Source: Plasmopara viticola
Taxonomy: Eukaryota > Oomycota > Peronosporomycetes > Peronosporales > Peronosporaceae
DNA: 64,000 nucleotides
Direction of reading: 5' to 3'
Assembly: GCA_001695595.3 (NCBI GenBank)
Contig: MBPM02000092.1
Span: forward strand, 62,001-126,000
Shown here: positions 55,378-64,000 of the stretch, piece by piece
Layout of the letters: each line of letters opens with the position of its first letter
Numbering within the stretch: the first letter of the stretch is position 1
Program-made: the position numbers and the translations under genes
The notes under the pieces: generated by a model
What the model was told of the DNA's origin: nothing
The model's input: only the letters and a program-made list of their open reading frames with translations
Databases searched by the model: none

Positions 55378-56368
55378 CATATGCAACAGAGCCACATAGA
55401 AGTGTACGTTCATTCTTTTTCAGTGCCGAGAGCTGTACTGCCACAGATACGTCTTTTTATATACCTCGACACGAACAGACGCAATAGAGCCACAACTAAG
55501 TGTGTAATTATTCTTTTCGAGCGATGAGACGCTGAACGGCCACAGATACGTCCTTTCTCTCTATCTAGACATCCACAGACGCAATAGAGCCATAACAAAG
55601 TGTAAATTTATTCTTTTGTAGCGCTGAGATGCTGTACAGCCACAGAAACATCCTTTCTATCTATCTCGACATGATCAGACGTAATAGAGCCACAACAAAG
55701 TGTATGATCATCCTTTAGGCGACCAGACGCTGAACAGTTACAGACACGTCCTTTCTATCTACCTAGACATGCACAGACGCAATCGAGCCGCAACTTCATG
55801 TATTATCAAAATTTTGAAGTGCCAAGACGCTTTACGGCCACGGATACGTCCATTCTATATTCCTAGACATGCACAGACGAAATAGAGCCACTATGAAGTG
55901 TATATTCATTCTTTTGTAATGCCGAGAAGCTGTACAGCCACAGATACGTCCTTTCTATCTTTTAGACATGCAAAGACGCAATCGAGCCATATCTAAGTGT
56001 ATTGTCAATTTTGGAGCGATGACACGCTGTAAAGCCACAGATACGTTCTTTCTATTGGTCTAAGCATGCACAGACGAAATAGAGCCACAACGAAGTGCAT
56101 AGTCACTTTTCCGAGCGCTGAGACGCTGTAAGGCAACAGATACAATCCTTCTATCTATCTAGACATGCACAGACGGAAAAAAGCCACTACGAAGTGTATA
56201 ATCATTCTTTTAAAGGGCTGAGGCAAAGTACGGCCACAGATAAGTCTTTTCGATCTACTTAGACCTGCACAGAAGCAATAAAGTCACACGCTAGTGTGTT
56301 CTCATTCTTTGGAGCGCTCAGACGCTGTGCGGCCACAAATGCATCCTTTCATCTGGTGTAGACATGCT

Positions 56369-57361
56369 CTTTTAATTCGTTATTATTCGTCGGCGCTCGT
56401 CCAAAACTCGGATTTATTGCCGCGCATATTCTTTCATCTGGCGTTCTTTGTCTTGAGCCGCCGCTAAGTTTATTGTTATAATACCCTCTGGGGCGCACCA
56501 CGCTGTGTTGGTTATGTCGTCATAACTTAACGGTTTTTCGAAGCCCTAGCAGGCGGGTCAGGTGAGTGTTTGCCAGAGCGTACGCAGCGCCATTTGCGAA
56601 ATTCAATGCCCGAAGGTGTAGACGTCTGGTCACCATTGGGCAGACATCTCTACCTTCGGGCATTGTTGTAGATGACAGCAATGGGCGCGCATATCACGCT
56701 GCAGTAGTGTACAAGCATGCTTCACAGCCGAAAGAGAGAGAACTCGCTTTCTGGCGGACGAGCCAACTATAGATCGGGAATTTGGCGTAGGTGCAGACAT
56801 TGTGGTAGGTCCATCCTGTGTGATTTGCTCACACAAAACTCTCAAACATAGAGACTAATAGTCACTTTTGATATTAGGCAGATAGCGAGATGCGCCTTGC
56901 ACTGGCTCTAGAAATGGACTGAGGATCAGAGATCTGAATATACACTTTTTTAGCAATAGCTAAGAAATATCCACTGCTTATTATGCTACCGAGCGATAGA
57001 TCCCGTAACCGTTTCAACACACTTCGATATCACATCCCTTCGACCAAGTTAGCTGTAGATCCCGCTCATAAACATTGCTTTCTTATAAGATATATTGTCT
57101 TTCATGTGAGCACATGTTACTGCTTTTTTAGTCAAAAGCTGAGATTATTTTTGTAATCTTGCTCTACGTGGCCAAGTATTTCACTGGCATTTTTTAGTCA
57201 GAACGCTATAAAAACACTTTTTCTCGCTTAATAAATAAAGTCACCAGTTTTTCGAAATCTGACGTACTTGCCATCGTCGTCGGCAATGCATAAATATGGA
57301 GTTTATAACGGTTACCTATATTAATTATGCACGTTGCTCTCAATTTATTTTCTCTACCACT
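56369..57361. other. Array-to-gene intergenic region
   Basis: Single-copy sequence between the satellite edge and the stop codon of the ATP-grasp gene. It contains a 14-bp-stem hairpin at 56,604-56,665. Near 56,425 the phrase ctttcatctggcg resembles ctttcatctggtg at the last monomer (56,346), possibly a vestige of one more monomer. On the minus strand an AATAAA lies at 57,344-57,349, about 13 bases past the stop, but it is too close to be convincing as the poly(A) signal. The remainder is AT-rich, and I see no gene in it. Confidence 0.7.
56604..56665. repeat. Inverted repeat (hairpin) outside the satellite
   Basis: Perfect 14-bp arms (caatgcccgaaggt and its complement) at 56,604-56,617 and 56,652-56,665. 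Pairing continues imperfectly inwards (gtagacgtctg against cagacatctctac), giving a stem of about 24 bp with a loop near caccattggg. It could be a small transposon remnant or a structured RNA element; nothing else supports either. Confidence 0.8.
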
Positions 57362-60300
57362 CTACTCCACTTCAAAAAGTCCTTCAACTTCGAGTTCGCG
57401 AATGCGTGCAAGATTACTACCAAGCACTTCGCGATCTTTGTGCGTGAGCATGATGCTACCTGGCGTCGTGAACATGTCGACCGTCTGACGCATATTGTCT
57501 CCCGGTGAAACAAAAATTTCCTTTTTGAGAAAAGCTGGCATATTTTCAATTTCCAAAATCCCGGGCATGCTTTTCAACACGCCATTCTTGTACGACACAA
57601 GCATCGCCTCACAGCCATAAGCAAGTAATTCTCGAGGACGTTCAGAAAGCTTAGCAAAAGCTTCGGCATCCAGTATACTGTCCACAGCCGCTGTCACTTG
57701 ATTGTAACCTACGCAAATGTTGGCAATTGGCACCCAAGCACCTTCACCGCCGTGACAACGGGAGCCAACTTCAATGAGTACAGGAGATCCACAACAGAAC
57801 TTTACTTCTCCATGTGCAGGTCCATTGCGAATACCTAATGCGTCCAAAACTTGGAATTGATAGTCGATCATTTCGTTGACTATTCCCTTCGCAGGGACCA
57901 GGGACAGGCCAAAATACACAAAAGCGGCATCATTTACGCGACGTTTGTCATACTTCCAAATGGCCGTTACCTTGTGCTCTCCATTACGGCTGACGGTATC
58001 TACTACATACTCGTCACCCTCTAAATATTCCTGAAGTAAGACAGCCTCATTCTCAATTCCAAGACCATTGATCTTGCCGAGGATACCATCAAATGTGCGC
58101 TTTGCTTCCTCAATCGATAGGCACAGAATCACATCCTCAGTGCCCGCGCTTTCCAATGGCTTAAGCACCACCTCGAAGGGTTCTGGCTTGAGATATTGTG
58201 TAATAAACGCCTGAGCCTCACCCCAAGTCTTAGCCTTCACTTGCTTCGCTGCACGCAAACCAACAGACCGCAAAGTTTCGCCCATTAAATATTTGTCGCG
58301 TCTCGCGTTCACATGCTTCATGACATTGCCTTTCAATCCAAAAACATTTGTAAGAGTATCCGAAAGCTTGACACCGAGTTCGGCCCCAGCAAAGACTGCG
58401 CAAATTGAATAGTCAACCTCCGATTCCAACTGCTGCTTCGACCTCTGACGCTTCCTATCTGCAATCTCCTTTGTGGCCTTGCGAATTGCACTAACAGTCT
58501 CCTCAACGTTCCCTTCGAACGCAACAGTCGCTGCGAACTCCAGCGTCAGACCTTCGGGCACAAGACTCGCTACGCTCTCAATGTTCTCGAGACGGTCACT
58601 ATACACGCAAATGCAGTCATATCCCCGAACCATCAGCTCATGTGCCAGCACAGCACCGGTCGAAAATGGGTCCACCACCACGACTGTACCGCGCGATTTT
58701 ATCGGATCTGTTCCAGCTACATCTTGTGGCTCAAGCGCATAAAGCCCCTCGTATTCAAGCTCACGAATGCGTACGTAATCACGATTCAGCTGTTCTTCGT
58801 CCTCGTTAACCATAATGACACTACCGGGAGTCGAAAACATGTCAATTGTCGGCTTGAGCTCCTCTCCAACATGCGTATACCACATTGTGGATACGGTCGA
58901 CGGCAAATTTTCAAGCTCCTCTTGACCAGGGTAACCCGCAAGCTTACCAGCTTCATAAGAAACCAACATTGCCTCACAACCAAACGACTTCAGCTCCGTC
59001 GGACGCTCTGGAAGACGCTCAAACGCTTCACCGTCTAGATACGAATCCAGTGCTGCATCGACGTGATTGTAGCCAAGACATGGCATCACAATCGGCAGAT
59101 AGGCGCCAGAGCCACCGTGGCATCGAGCCCCAATCTCCACAAGACACGGCTCGTCTCTAACGACTTTCACTTCAGCGTGTGCAGGGCCATGCACAATCTC
59201 TAGCGCCTCTACCACCTTCAAAACGTATTCAATCACTTTAGCCAGCGTTGAGCCATTAGGCGTTGCACGCAGTAGAACACCATAGTACACAAATGGCGCA
59301 TCATTTACCGCACGCTTGTCGTATTCCCACACCGCCACAACTTTTGTCACACCGTTGCGACTGACTGTATCCACAACGTATTCAGAACCGTCCAGGTATT
59401 CTTGAACCAAAGTGGCATGATTTTCGAGCCCCAGACCATTGATTTTGCCCTGAATATTACCAAAAGCCGTCTGTACTTCGTCCATTGAGTGGCATAAATA
59501 GACATCATCACTCCCAGCACTCTCCACAGGTTTAACTATCACTCGAAAGTCTTCCCCCTTCAGCATGGGTACGAGCTCATTCTGTATAAAACTCTCGACT
59601 TGCGACCACTTGGTGGCTTGCACCTGAGCTACGGCACGAAGACCCGCACTACGCACCTTTTCGCCCATTAAATATTTGTTCCGACGTGCAATTGAGCCAC
59701 CCGTGCCATTTGTACTGAGCTTGAAGTGCTCTGACAGCTTATCAGCTAGCAAGACGCCCGTCTCCGCGCCAGCAAAGATACCGACGACATCAACATTCTT
59801 GACACGACGTAGCGCAGCAACCGTGCCCTGAAATGCTTTCGTCTCGTCCTGACGTTCGACTTCTCCGTCGTGGTATATGATAGCTAAGAATTTAGACGAC
59901 ATATCTTTGGGCCCGTGAGCAATACGCTCTTGTGTCACCTGAAGTGTGTCCGAGTACACGCAGACGCAAAGGTAACCGCGTTCCAAGACTTTCTCGGCCA
60001 AAGTCATGCCCGTTGAATACGGATCTACAATTACAATGACCTCTTGACGTTCTTTGTCGCTCTCAGCGATGCGAAACAAATTGCGCTCGGCGCACGCACT
60101 CACGCGTCGCTCGTGGGCGTTAAAAAAGCGTCGGTGCATCACATCGGATGCCGTAAACAGCTGCTTTTGCGAACGTAGGCGAGGGTCAAAAGTAGCAGCG
60201 CGCTGCAGTGGGCGAAATTCCGACGTAGAACCAAGGCCGAGCATTACGCGATTCGCGCGCGCCTCAGCGCTTGCTCGCAGATGCACGCGTTCGTCGAAGG

Positions 60301-60427
60301 TAATGGCACGTTGATTCGCTGATAGAATACGAAAGGACGGATCCTTTTCCTTCGACGAGTCTTCTTTAGTATTAGTCGGTGTTGGTGGAGCCTGTGCCCC
60401 GGCTTCTTTAGCAGCGGCGTTGCCCAT
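57362..60427 (-). CDS. Tandem (double) ATP-grasp ligase-like protein
   Basis: This intact, intronless 1,021-codon gene starts at the CAT at 60,425-60,427 (context aagaATGG, purine at -3, G at +4) and ends at TAG. It encodes two full ATP-grasp modules. Each opens with a Rossmann-like strand and DP(Y/F)STG (residues 135-140 and 586-591), then has KYLMGE (251 and 712), the ATP-binding lysine in KPVESAG/KPLESAG (K299, K756), QEYL (342, 799), GPAHxEV (E419, E874) and E(I/V)GxRCHGG (E431, E886) for metal binding. Module size (about 440 aa) matches L-amino-acid ligases of the ATP-grasp_4 type, which join a carboxylate to an amine through an acyl phosphate. The substrate is unknown. MGNAAAKE fits an N-myristoylation signal, so membrane attachment is inferred. 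Residues 1-125 are low-complexity, with a repeated QRA(I/A)TFD at 39 and 75. Both modules keep the key residues, so both are probably active. It is not carbamoyl-phosphate synthase, since the sequence between and after the modules does not match that family. Confidence 0.93.
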   Translation of the reverse strand: MGNAAAKEAGAQAPPTPTNTKEDSSKEKDPSFRILSANQRAITFDERVHLRASAEARANRVMLGLGSTSEFRPLQRAATFDPRLRSQKQLFTASDVMHRRFFNAHERRVSACAERNLFRIAESDKERQEVIVIVDPYSTGMTLAEKVLERGYLCVCVYSDTLQVTQERIAHGPKDMSSKFLAIIYHDGEVERQDETKAFQGTVAALRRVKNVDVVGIFAGAETGVLLADKLSEHFKLSTNGTGGSIARRNKYLMGEKVRSAGLRAVAQVQATKWSQVESFIQNELVPMLKGEDFRVIVKPVESAGSDDVYLCHSMDEVQTAFGNIQGKINGLGLENHATLVQEYLDGSEYVVDTVSRNGVTKVVAVWEYDKRAVNDAPFVYYGVLLRATPNGSTLAKVIEYVLKVVEALEIVHGPAHAEVKVVRDEPCLVEIGARCHGGSGAYLPIVMPCLGYNHVDAALDSYLDGEAFERLPERPTELKSFGCEAMLVSYEAGKLAGYPGQEELENLPSTVSTMWYTHVGEELKPTIDMFSTPGSVIMVNEDEEQLNRDYVRIRELEYEGLYALEPQDVAGTDPIKSRGTVVVVDPFSTGAVLAHELMVRGYDCICVYSDRLENIESVASLVPEGLTLEFAATVAFEGNVEETVSAIRKATKEIADRKRQRSKQQLESEVDYSICAVFAGAELGVKLSDTLTNVFGLKGNVMKHVNARRDKYLMGETLRSVGLRAAKQVKAKTWGEAQAFITQYLKPEPFEVVLKPLESAGTEDVILCLSIEEAKRTFDGILGKINGLGIENEAVLLQEYLEGDEYVVDTVSRNGEHKVTAIWKYDKRRVNDAAFVYFGLSLVPAKGIVNEMIDYQFQVLDALGIRNGPAHGEVKFCCGSPVLIEVGSRCHGGEGAWVPIANICVGYNQVTAAVDSILDAEAFAKLSERPRELLAYGCEAMLVSYKNGVLKSMPGILEIENMPAFLKKEIFVSPGDNMRQTVDMFTTPGSIMLTHKDREVLGSNLARIRELEVEGLFEVE

Positions 60428-60437
60428 TCTTACGATC

Positions 60438-60477
60438 GGATTGAGCCGTCGGCAGCGGATTTTCTAGTGGTTTTATA
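60438..60477 (-). promoter_or_regulatory. Putative core promoter of the ATP-grasp gene
   Basis: Reading the minus strand, TATAAAA lies at 60,471-60,477 and gctcaatcc at 60,438-60,446. The second differs by one base from the oomycete initiator form GCTCATTCC. They are about 30 bases apart, the usual TATA-to-start distance, and imply a very short 5' leader of about 15 bases. The start site is inferred, not shown. Confidence 0.45.
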
Positions 60478-60480
60478 AAG

Positions 60481-61179
60481 AGGTAAAATATCTACAGTAT
60501 CAAAAATACCAGTAGCTCAGAAAGAAGTCACGCACGCACGTCTCTCATGCAACATGCCCATAGGCCGGCGAGAGGGCGTGAAAAACCGTTCTTCGGCGAT
60601 AGCCAGGCTTAGTAGTAGGCGACGGGGTTATAGAGATTAACATAGGCTTGTCTGGGTCATCAGATTGCATGTTATGGTAGATAAAAAATCAATAAAAATA
60701 ATAATTGTAATGAGCACTTGCATTGCAATAGTTCAGCATTAGTTGCACCATAATTTTTGGTAATCTTCGTTGAAGAAGCGACATATGAACAGTAGTACGC
60801 TTCACTGGAAAATGTCAATCATAAGTGACGTGATTGTCACGGGTGCAGAACAAACTATATCACCAGGCCGAGAACTTACAATGCGGACGGAAGTGGCAGC
60901 GTTTGTACAGCATTTTAAAGGTTAGCTCATCGACTTTACCAGGCTTGACGTAACTCAAATTCTGTATATCCATAGACAAAACAAATGCGTGCTATTAATT
61001 TTACCGCACTTCTTTAGCAGCATGACACTTTGTCGCTGCAATTGTCTGTGGTGTAAAAGGCTTCTTGCAAGAATGACGTTTTTAAATTCACTGAAGCTTT
61101 ATGGTGGAAAAAAGACAAATTAATTTACTACATGTCGAACTTCTATATCGTATCATAAAATTGTTAAATGATATGCTTT
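60481..61179. other. Gene-free interval upstream of the ATP-grasp gene
   Basis: AT-rich single-copy DNA with no open frame that resembles a protein and no repeat that I can see. The first 100 bases may hold upstream regulatory sequence of the minus-strand gene. Confidence 0.6.
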
Positions 61180-61670
61180 TTTGGTATTTGTACGAATTTG
61201 CTGGACAGACCAAACAATGGGGTGTGGTTACGTCTTATGCTGCCAGTTGCATCACTTAAATGTCAAGAATGTGGAAACATTTCAAGTATGTCCAAGTTCA
61301 ACTACATCGTTTGTTGTGTCGATACAAACAAGCCAATGAAGTATGCTGTTAAGGAAATAATTCCAGTGGTACCTGCACATGCGGTTGTGTGGAGGATATA
61401 AATGCTCCATGTCGACATCTCTAGAAGCACGTGCAGAATTGTTATTTAGGGATATGTGGTCAACCAAAACGTATCTACTTGCCTACGATGGAGCACTCGA
61501 AGTGAAGCCATTTGTGCAAAAAGTGAAGTGGTAAAGAGTGAGCATCTTCAACCAGATCCGTCCAAAGAAACAAATCGAATCATAGCATGCTACATTAGAA
61601 GTTGACGCGCCAAAAAGTCTTTACCAATGCGGCAGCTATGGTCAAGTGACACACAACAAGCGTCGATAAA
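61180..61670 (+). pseudogene. MULE (Mutator-like) transposase C-terminal remnant
   Basis: Fragments of a Mutator-like transposase lie in order but in different frames. First come pre-SWIM pieces FQVCPSSTTSFVV (near 61,281) and NKPMKYAV. A SWIM zinc finger follows, C-T-C then PCRH, with Cys codons at 61,374, 61,380 and 61,410 and His at 61,416. A stop (TAG, 61,422) comes next. The segment MWSTKTYLLAYDG starts at 61,454 and ends at TAA 61,532. A degenerate zinc knuckle YQCGSYGQVTHNKR starts at 61,622; its second Cys appears changed to Tyr. This order (SWIM, AY(D/E)G segment, zinc knuckle) is typical of MULE transposases. At least two frameshifts and one stop make it non-functional. The DDE catalytic part and terminal inverted repeats are not visible. 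Confidence 0.72.
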
Positions 61671-62296
61671 CCCAATGATGCGCAGCATAAAAGTATATTT
61701 TCTATAGTATTCGTGTATATTTGCCATTGTTGCAAAAATATCTATTGCTATGTATACTTTCTTGCTTTTTCATCATTTTTTGTTTTGGAGAAGTATTTCT
61801 TTCACTTAACTAGAAAAAAGGTATATTTTTTCCATTGTCCCAAACATATTTGAATATTTTTAAGCGATAGCAGGAAAATGTAGCGCCAGCACATTGACTC
61901 TTTGCACGGCTATACATTTACTCTCCTCAGCAGTCGACTTTGCAAATGTGCTGTTCACATCATCACTCATTTTTGCATTCGCACCGCCATCGACGATCAA
62001 TTACTATTAAGCGAACTGTCTGCTCGGCTACGGTGTGAATACTCTCTAAATTTTGTTGCGGTGTATCTCGACAAAAGTAGATATATAAATGTCTGCCATC
62101 ATCGCTGATAGGTTGCGTTGGCCCTTTTTTCTTTTCTCAACTTACATGGCTAGGGCACAATCGCAACACACAAGAGGTCTACTTAGCACCGCGAAAGATG
62201 TAGATCACCCGATGTTGATTGCCATGTGACAAATGTGGCCTCTCGCTATTGATTGGAAGTCTATGAGACACGCCATTGTTTCTGGCCACAATCCGG
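61671..62296. other. AT-rich spacer between MULE and CRN remnants
   Basis: Low-complexity, T-rich sequence (61,680-61,880) followed by a 68-codon open frame at 61,902-62,108 that resembles no family I know and is probably chance. No gene is supported. Confidence 0.55.
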
Positions 62297-63124
62297 AAAG
62301 TATTTGTGCGATTGATGACGTGGCGAAAAAGTGCGTACCTTGTGAATGTCCACGAGAACGAGACGGTAGAATACTTAAGGAGGCACTTTAGACGGAAATG
62401 TCTGAAGCGATTATAGGAGATGCTGCAGCTCTTTCTGGCGAAGAAAGAGAAGCCGAGGCTTTTATCTTTGTCTGAGGATCCTTCTGTGGTTGCTATGTGG
62501 GGTGAAGACGCACCTGATCATGTGACGGCACTGCTTAAGAAATGAATACGGCAGATTAGACCAGCTACTGATTGGGGGATGCTTCGACAAAAAAGAGCAT
62601 ATACATACTGGTGGTGCCGCAGGAGTCGACTTGATCAGCAGTAATGCAACCAACGAATTTCAGAATGGCGCTTGGTACAGCACGCGTGGATCAATCGACT
62701 ATGAAAACATCACTGGCGGCGTCAATTGGTCAATTTTTGGTGGTGAGGCATGCATATTATCGACAATAAAAAGATGGGTCTGTTTATTCTTCGGTGTTGT
62801 CGGCACACAAGGACAAGACTTTTGGGGGAAATTTAAATGGCAGTGCACTATCGACTGGAAAGACGCAGTGGCGAAGTTGATAATGCAACGTAATTGCGTA
62901 GTGTATACGAGGTGCCGATAAGGCAAAAAATAGTAGACGCGAATCGCCTATTCTTTCGGAGCTAGCCAAGTACATCCTCAGCAACGGAAAAACGTCAGAA
63001 TATTGATTTTGCAGCATATGGATCGGGTGTAGAGTACACGCGACACGCTACTTCTAAACAGTTGGACGATAGGAATGTGTTGGACTTCAGTTTTGATGAT
63101 GCCGTAGTGTATGATTACGCTTGA
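62297..63124 (+). pseudogene. Crinkler (CRN)-type effector pseudogene
   Basis: An N-terminal CRN-like region starts near 62,297 (KVFVRL, with no ATG at the expected place). It has a NETV segment near 62,353, the signature LQLFLAKK at 62,423-62,446 and, about 62 codons later, LVVPQES at 62,608, which corresponds to the HVLVxxP motif that ends the CRN N-terminal region. The spacing from LFLAK to HVLV matches CRNs lacking an extra insert domain. Breaks: TAG at 62,414, TGA at 62,543, a frame change before 62,608, and a stretch at 62,374-62,420 that reads more like CRN in another frame. Further open fragments at 62,890-62,960 and 62,976-63,124 (ending VVYDYA and TGA) may be its C-terminal domain, again split across frames. 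CRN proteins are host-targeted effectors of oomycetes; this copy cannot make one. C-terminal family unknown. Confidence 0.7.
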
Positions 63125-64000
63125 GAGTGGTGTAAGGGTATCATGTGCTGTATCGTGTCGTCGATATTTGCGTTAAAGGGATTCTTTGGCATCATGAAAG
63201 AAGTAACAGGTGGGTATGTGAGAGTATTATTCGTTAAGTGCATAAATTCATGTTTTGTGCAATAGAGGTGCGAGGCTTCATTATTGCCAACTGAGTAATT
63301 CCTCATGCCGCAAATCAGATCACTGAAATGAGCCAACGATAGATGTGCCGACATCAACACGCTCTGTGAACAAGTTGCGCTGTAAAATATAGACACCGCC
63401 AGACTTTTGACAGAAGCTTGTCGATGTTCCTTTGGAAAAAGTGTGGCAGATGAAATTTTACCGGGTTGTGAAATGCTGCACAACAAGCACTTTCAAGTAT
63501 CAATATGACATCTTTTGGGGTATCGAGTAGTTGCAAGGAGCCAGCAATTCAATTGAACACATTTAACGGGTTTTCCTGGTGGTCGCTTATCCGCGTTTTC
63601 TTTGACCGAGAATTGCCTATTTGACATTTATCGTGTTGCATCGTTTGACGATGTGTTGGTTAAGGTATAGAGTAAGATATGCTCGGTTGCGACAAGCTAT
63701 CTATCGTGTGTTGTGGCAAGTGTTGTGGTGTGGATTTTCACAATAGATTATGAAGCTTCAACGATACAACTGGTGAATTTCTAAGGTGTAAAATGATTTT
63801 TTTACTTTGATATAATTGGTTATAACTAGAAGATGGCAAGCGGACAAGAACACAGGCGGATTCGAACTTAATGACTCAATAAATGTAGGTATCACTTCTC
63901 TTAGGTTGATATCGAGATCTCTAAATTTGTTATCTAAATTTTTGATTTGTCAATATATCCTTACAAAAGCATGGACAAGTTCTCATATCCTGAGTACTAC
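63125..64000. other. Unassigned right-hand end
   Basis: No confident gene. A minus-strand open frame of 123 codons (63,115-63,486) has no recognisable domain. On the plus strand, short open stretches at 63,338-63,505 could be more decayed coding sequence continuing the CRN remnant, but no motif proves it. The last 250 bases are AT-rich. Confidence 0.5.

Larger units (their letters stand above)
1..56368 (+). repeat. Giant tandem satellite array, ~100-bp monomer
   Basis: Head-to-tail monomers of 95-100 bp (first two exactly 100 bp) fill this interval, about 570 copies. The array starts before the window and ends near 56,368, where the last recognisable monomer piece (tgtagacatgc) gives way to unrelated sequence. 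Shared blocks in nearly all copies are aagtgctgaga, acggccat, tacgtcctttctatcattct, ctagacg and cagacgcaatagag. TCTAGA occurs in most copies. Monomers keep one orientation except at 52,148-53,887. No retroelement, rRNA unit or telomere motif interrupts it. Function is unknown; centromeric, knob-like or subtelomeric heterochromatin are all possible from sequence alone. Confidence 0.98.
48800..56368. repeat. Type-3 satellite block, rearranged
   Basis: Monomers here carry tagacatgcacagacgc, gccacaacgaagtgtatt, atcattcttttgcagcgctg and acagccacagatacg. Length is still about 100 bp. This block has the most structural change in the array: tandem segmental duplications, an inverted block at 52,148-53,887 and several foldbacks. 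It directly borders single-copy DNA. Terminal monomers of satellites are generally the most diverged because homogenisation is weakest at array edges, which agrees with what is seen. Confidence 0.92.

Noticed and set aside
1..56368. Many short open frames (60-106 codons) on both strands of the array, with recurring peptides such as YGHRYVLSIILD and RLHASRMIERTY
   Set aside because: They are the same satellite monomer read in open frames over one to three copies; frames are broken at almost every unit because the unit length is not a multiple of three and varies. No start context, domain or codon pattern supports coding.
1..56368. CRISPR array
   Set aside because: Repeats abut with no unique spacers, the unit is about 100 bp, and the context is eukaryotic.
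56390..56560. Possible LTR end next to the satellite
   Set aside because: No matching second LTR, primer-binding site or polyprotein fragment nearby.
56566..56845. Overlapping 68-codon (+) and 71-codon (-) frames beside the array
   Set aside because: Both run through the hairpin at 56,604-56,665 and show no domain or conserved features.
58333..60314. Shorter open frames on both strands within the ATP-grasp gene
   Set aside because: They overlap a long conserved coding frame and have no recognisable domain; they are shadows of it.
57362..60427. Carbamoyl-phosphate synthase large subunit, because of two ATP-grasp domains
   Set aside because: The expected oligomerisation and allosteric domains are absent, the motifs fit ATP-grasp_4 amino-acid ligases better, and each module has its own N-terminal DPxSTG domain.
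61902..62108. 68-codon open frame
   Set aside because: No recognisable family, AT-rich surroundings and no promoter-like signal; likely chance.
63115..63486. 123-codon minus-strand open frame
   Set aside because: No domain, signal peptide or membrane segment; the opposite strand holds short open stretches that could be decayed coding sequence, so this is more likely an antisense shadow.

Overview
The window comes from a filamentous eukaryote, most likely an oomycete (Phytophthora or downy-mildew lineage). The evidence is an intronless gene for a double ATP-grasp protein, a decayed Crinkler (CRN)-type effector with the LQLFLAK signature, and a decayed MULE DNA transposon. Nothing here fixes the genus.

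Layout. Positions 1 to about 56,368 (88% of the window) are one satellite array of roughly 570 monomers of 95-100 bp, and it runs off the left edge. All monomers point the same way except for an inverted block at 52,148-53,887. The array is zoned: (i) 1-20,070, a nearly homogeneous type-1 block with ACGCGT and TCTAGA in almost every monomer; (ii) 20,070-31,770, divergent type-2 monomers in higher-order repeats (HORs), with 2,190-bp units at 26,151-31,770; (iii) 31,770-42,480, diverged monomers without a clear HOR; (iv) 42,480-45,230, a six-monomer 600-bp HOR; (v) 45,230-48,800, diverged again; (vi) 48,800-56,368, a distinct type-3 subfamily with segmental duplications (540, 592 and 491 bp), two large palindromes with the same loop, and several short foldbacks. 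No open frame in the array looks like a gene.

The right flank (56,369-64,000) is ordinary single-copy sequence. It holds one intact gene on the minus strand (57,362-60,427, 1,021 aa, two complete ATP-grasp ligase modules, probably N-myristoylated) with a TATA-like/Inr-like promoter at 60,438-60,477. To its right are a MULE transposase C-terminal remnant (61,180-61,670) and a CRN effector pseudogene (62,297-63,124), separated by AT-rich DNA with no recognisable gene. Satellite, transposon debris and a broken effector beside one conserved gene is what a gene-sparse, repeat-rich compartment of an oomycete genome looks like.

The most notable observations are the HOR organisation of the satellite, the two palindromes that share one roughly 80-bp loop, and the fact that short monomers in the type-1 block lose bases mainly at the sites where two monomer subtypes differ. 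That last pattern suggests consensus dropout in the assembly rather than biology.
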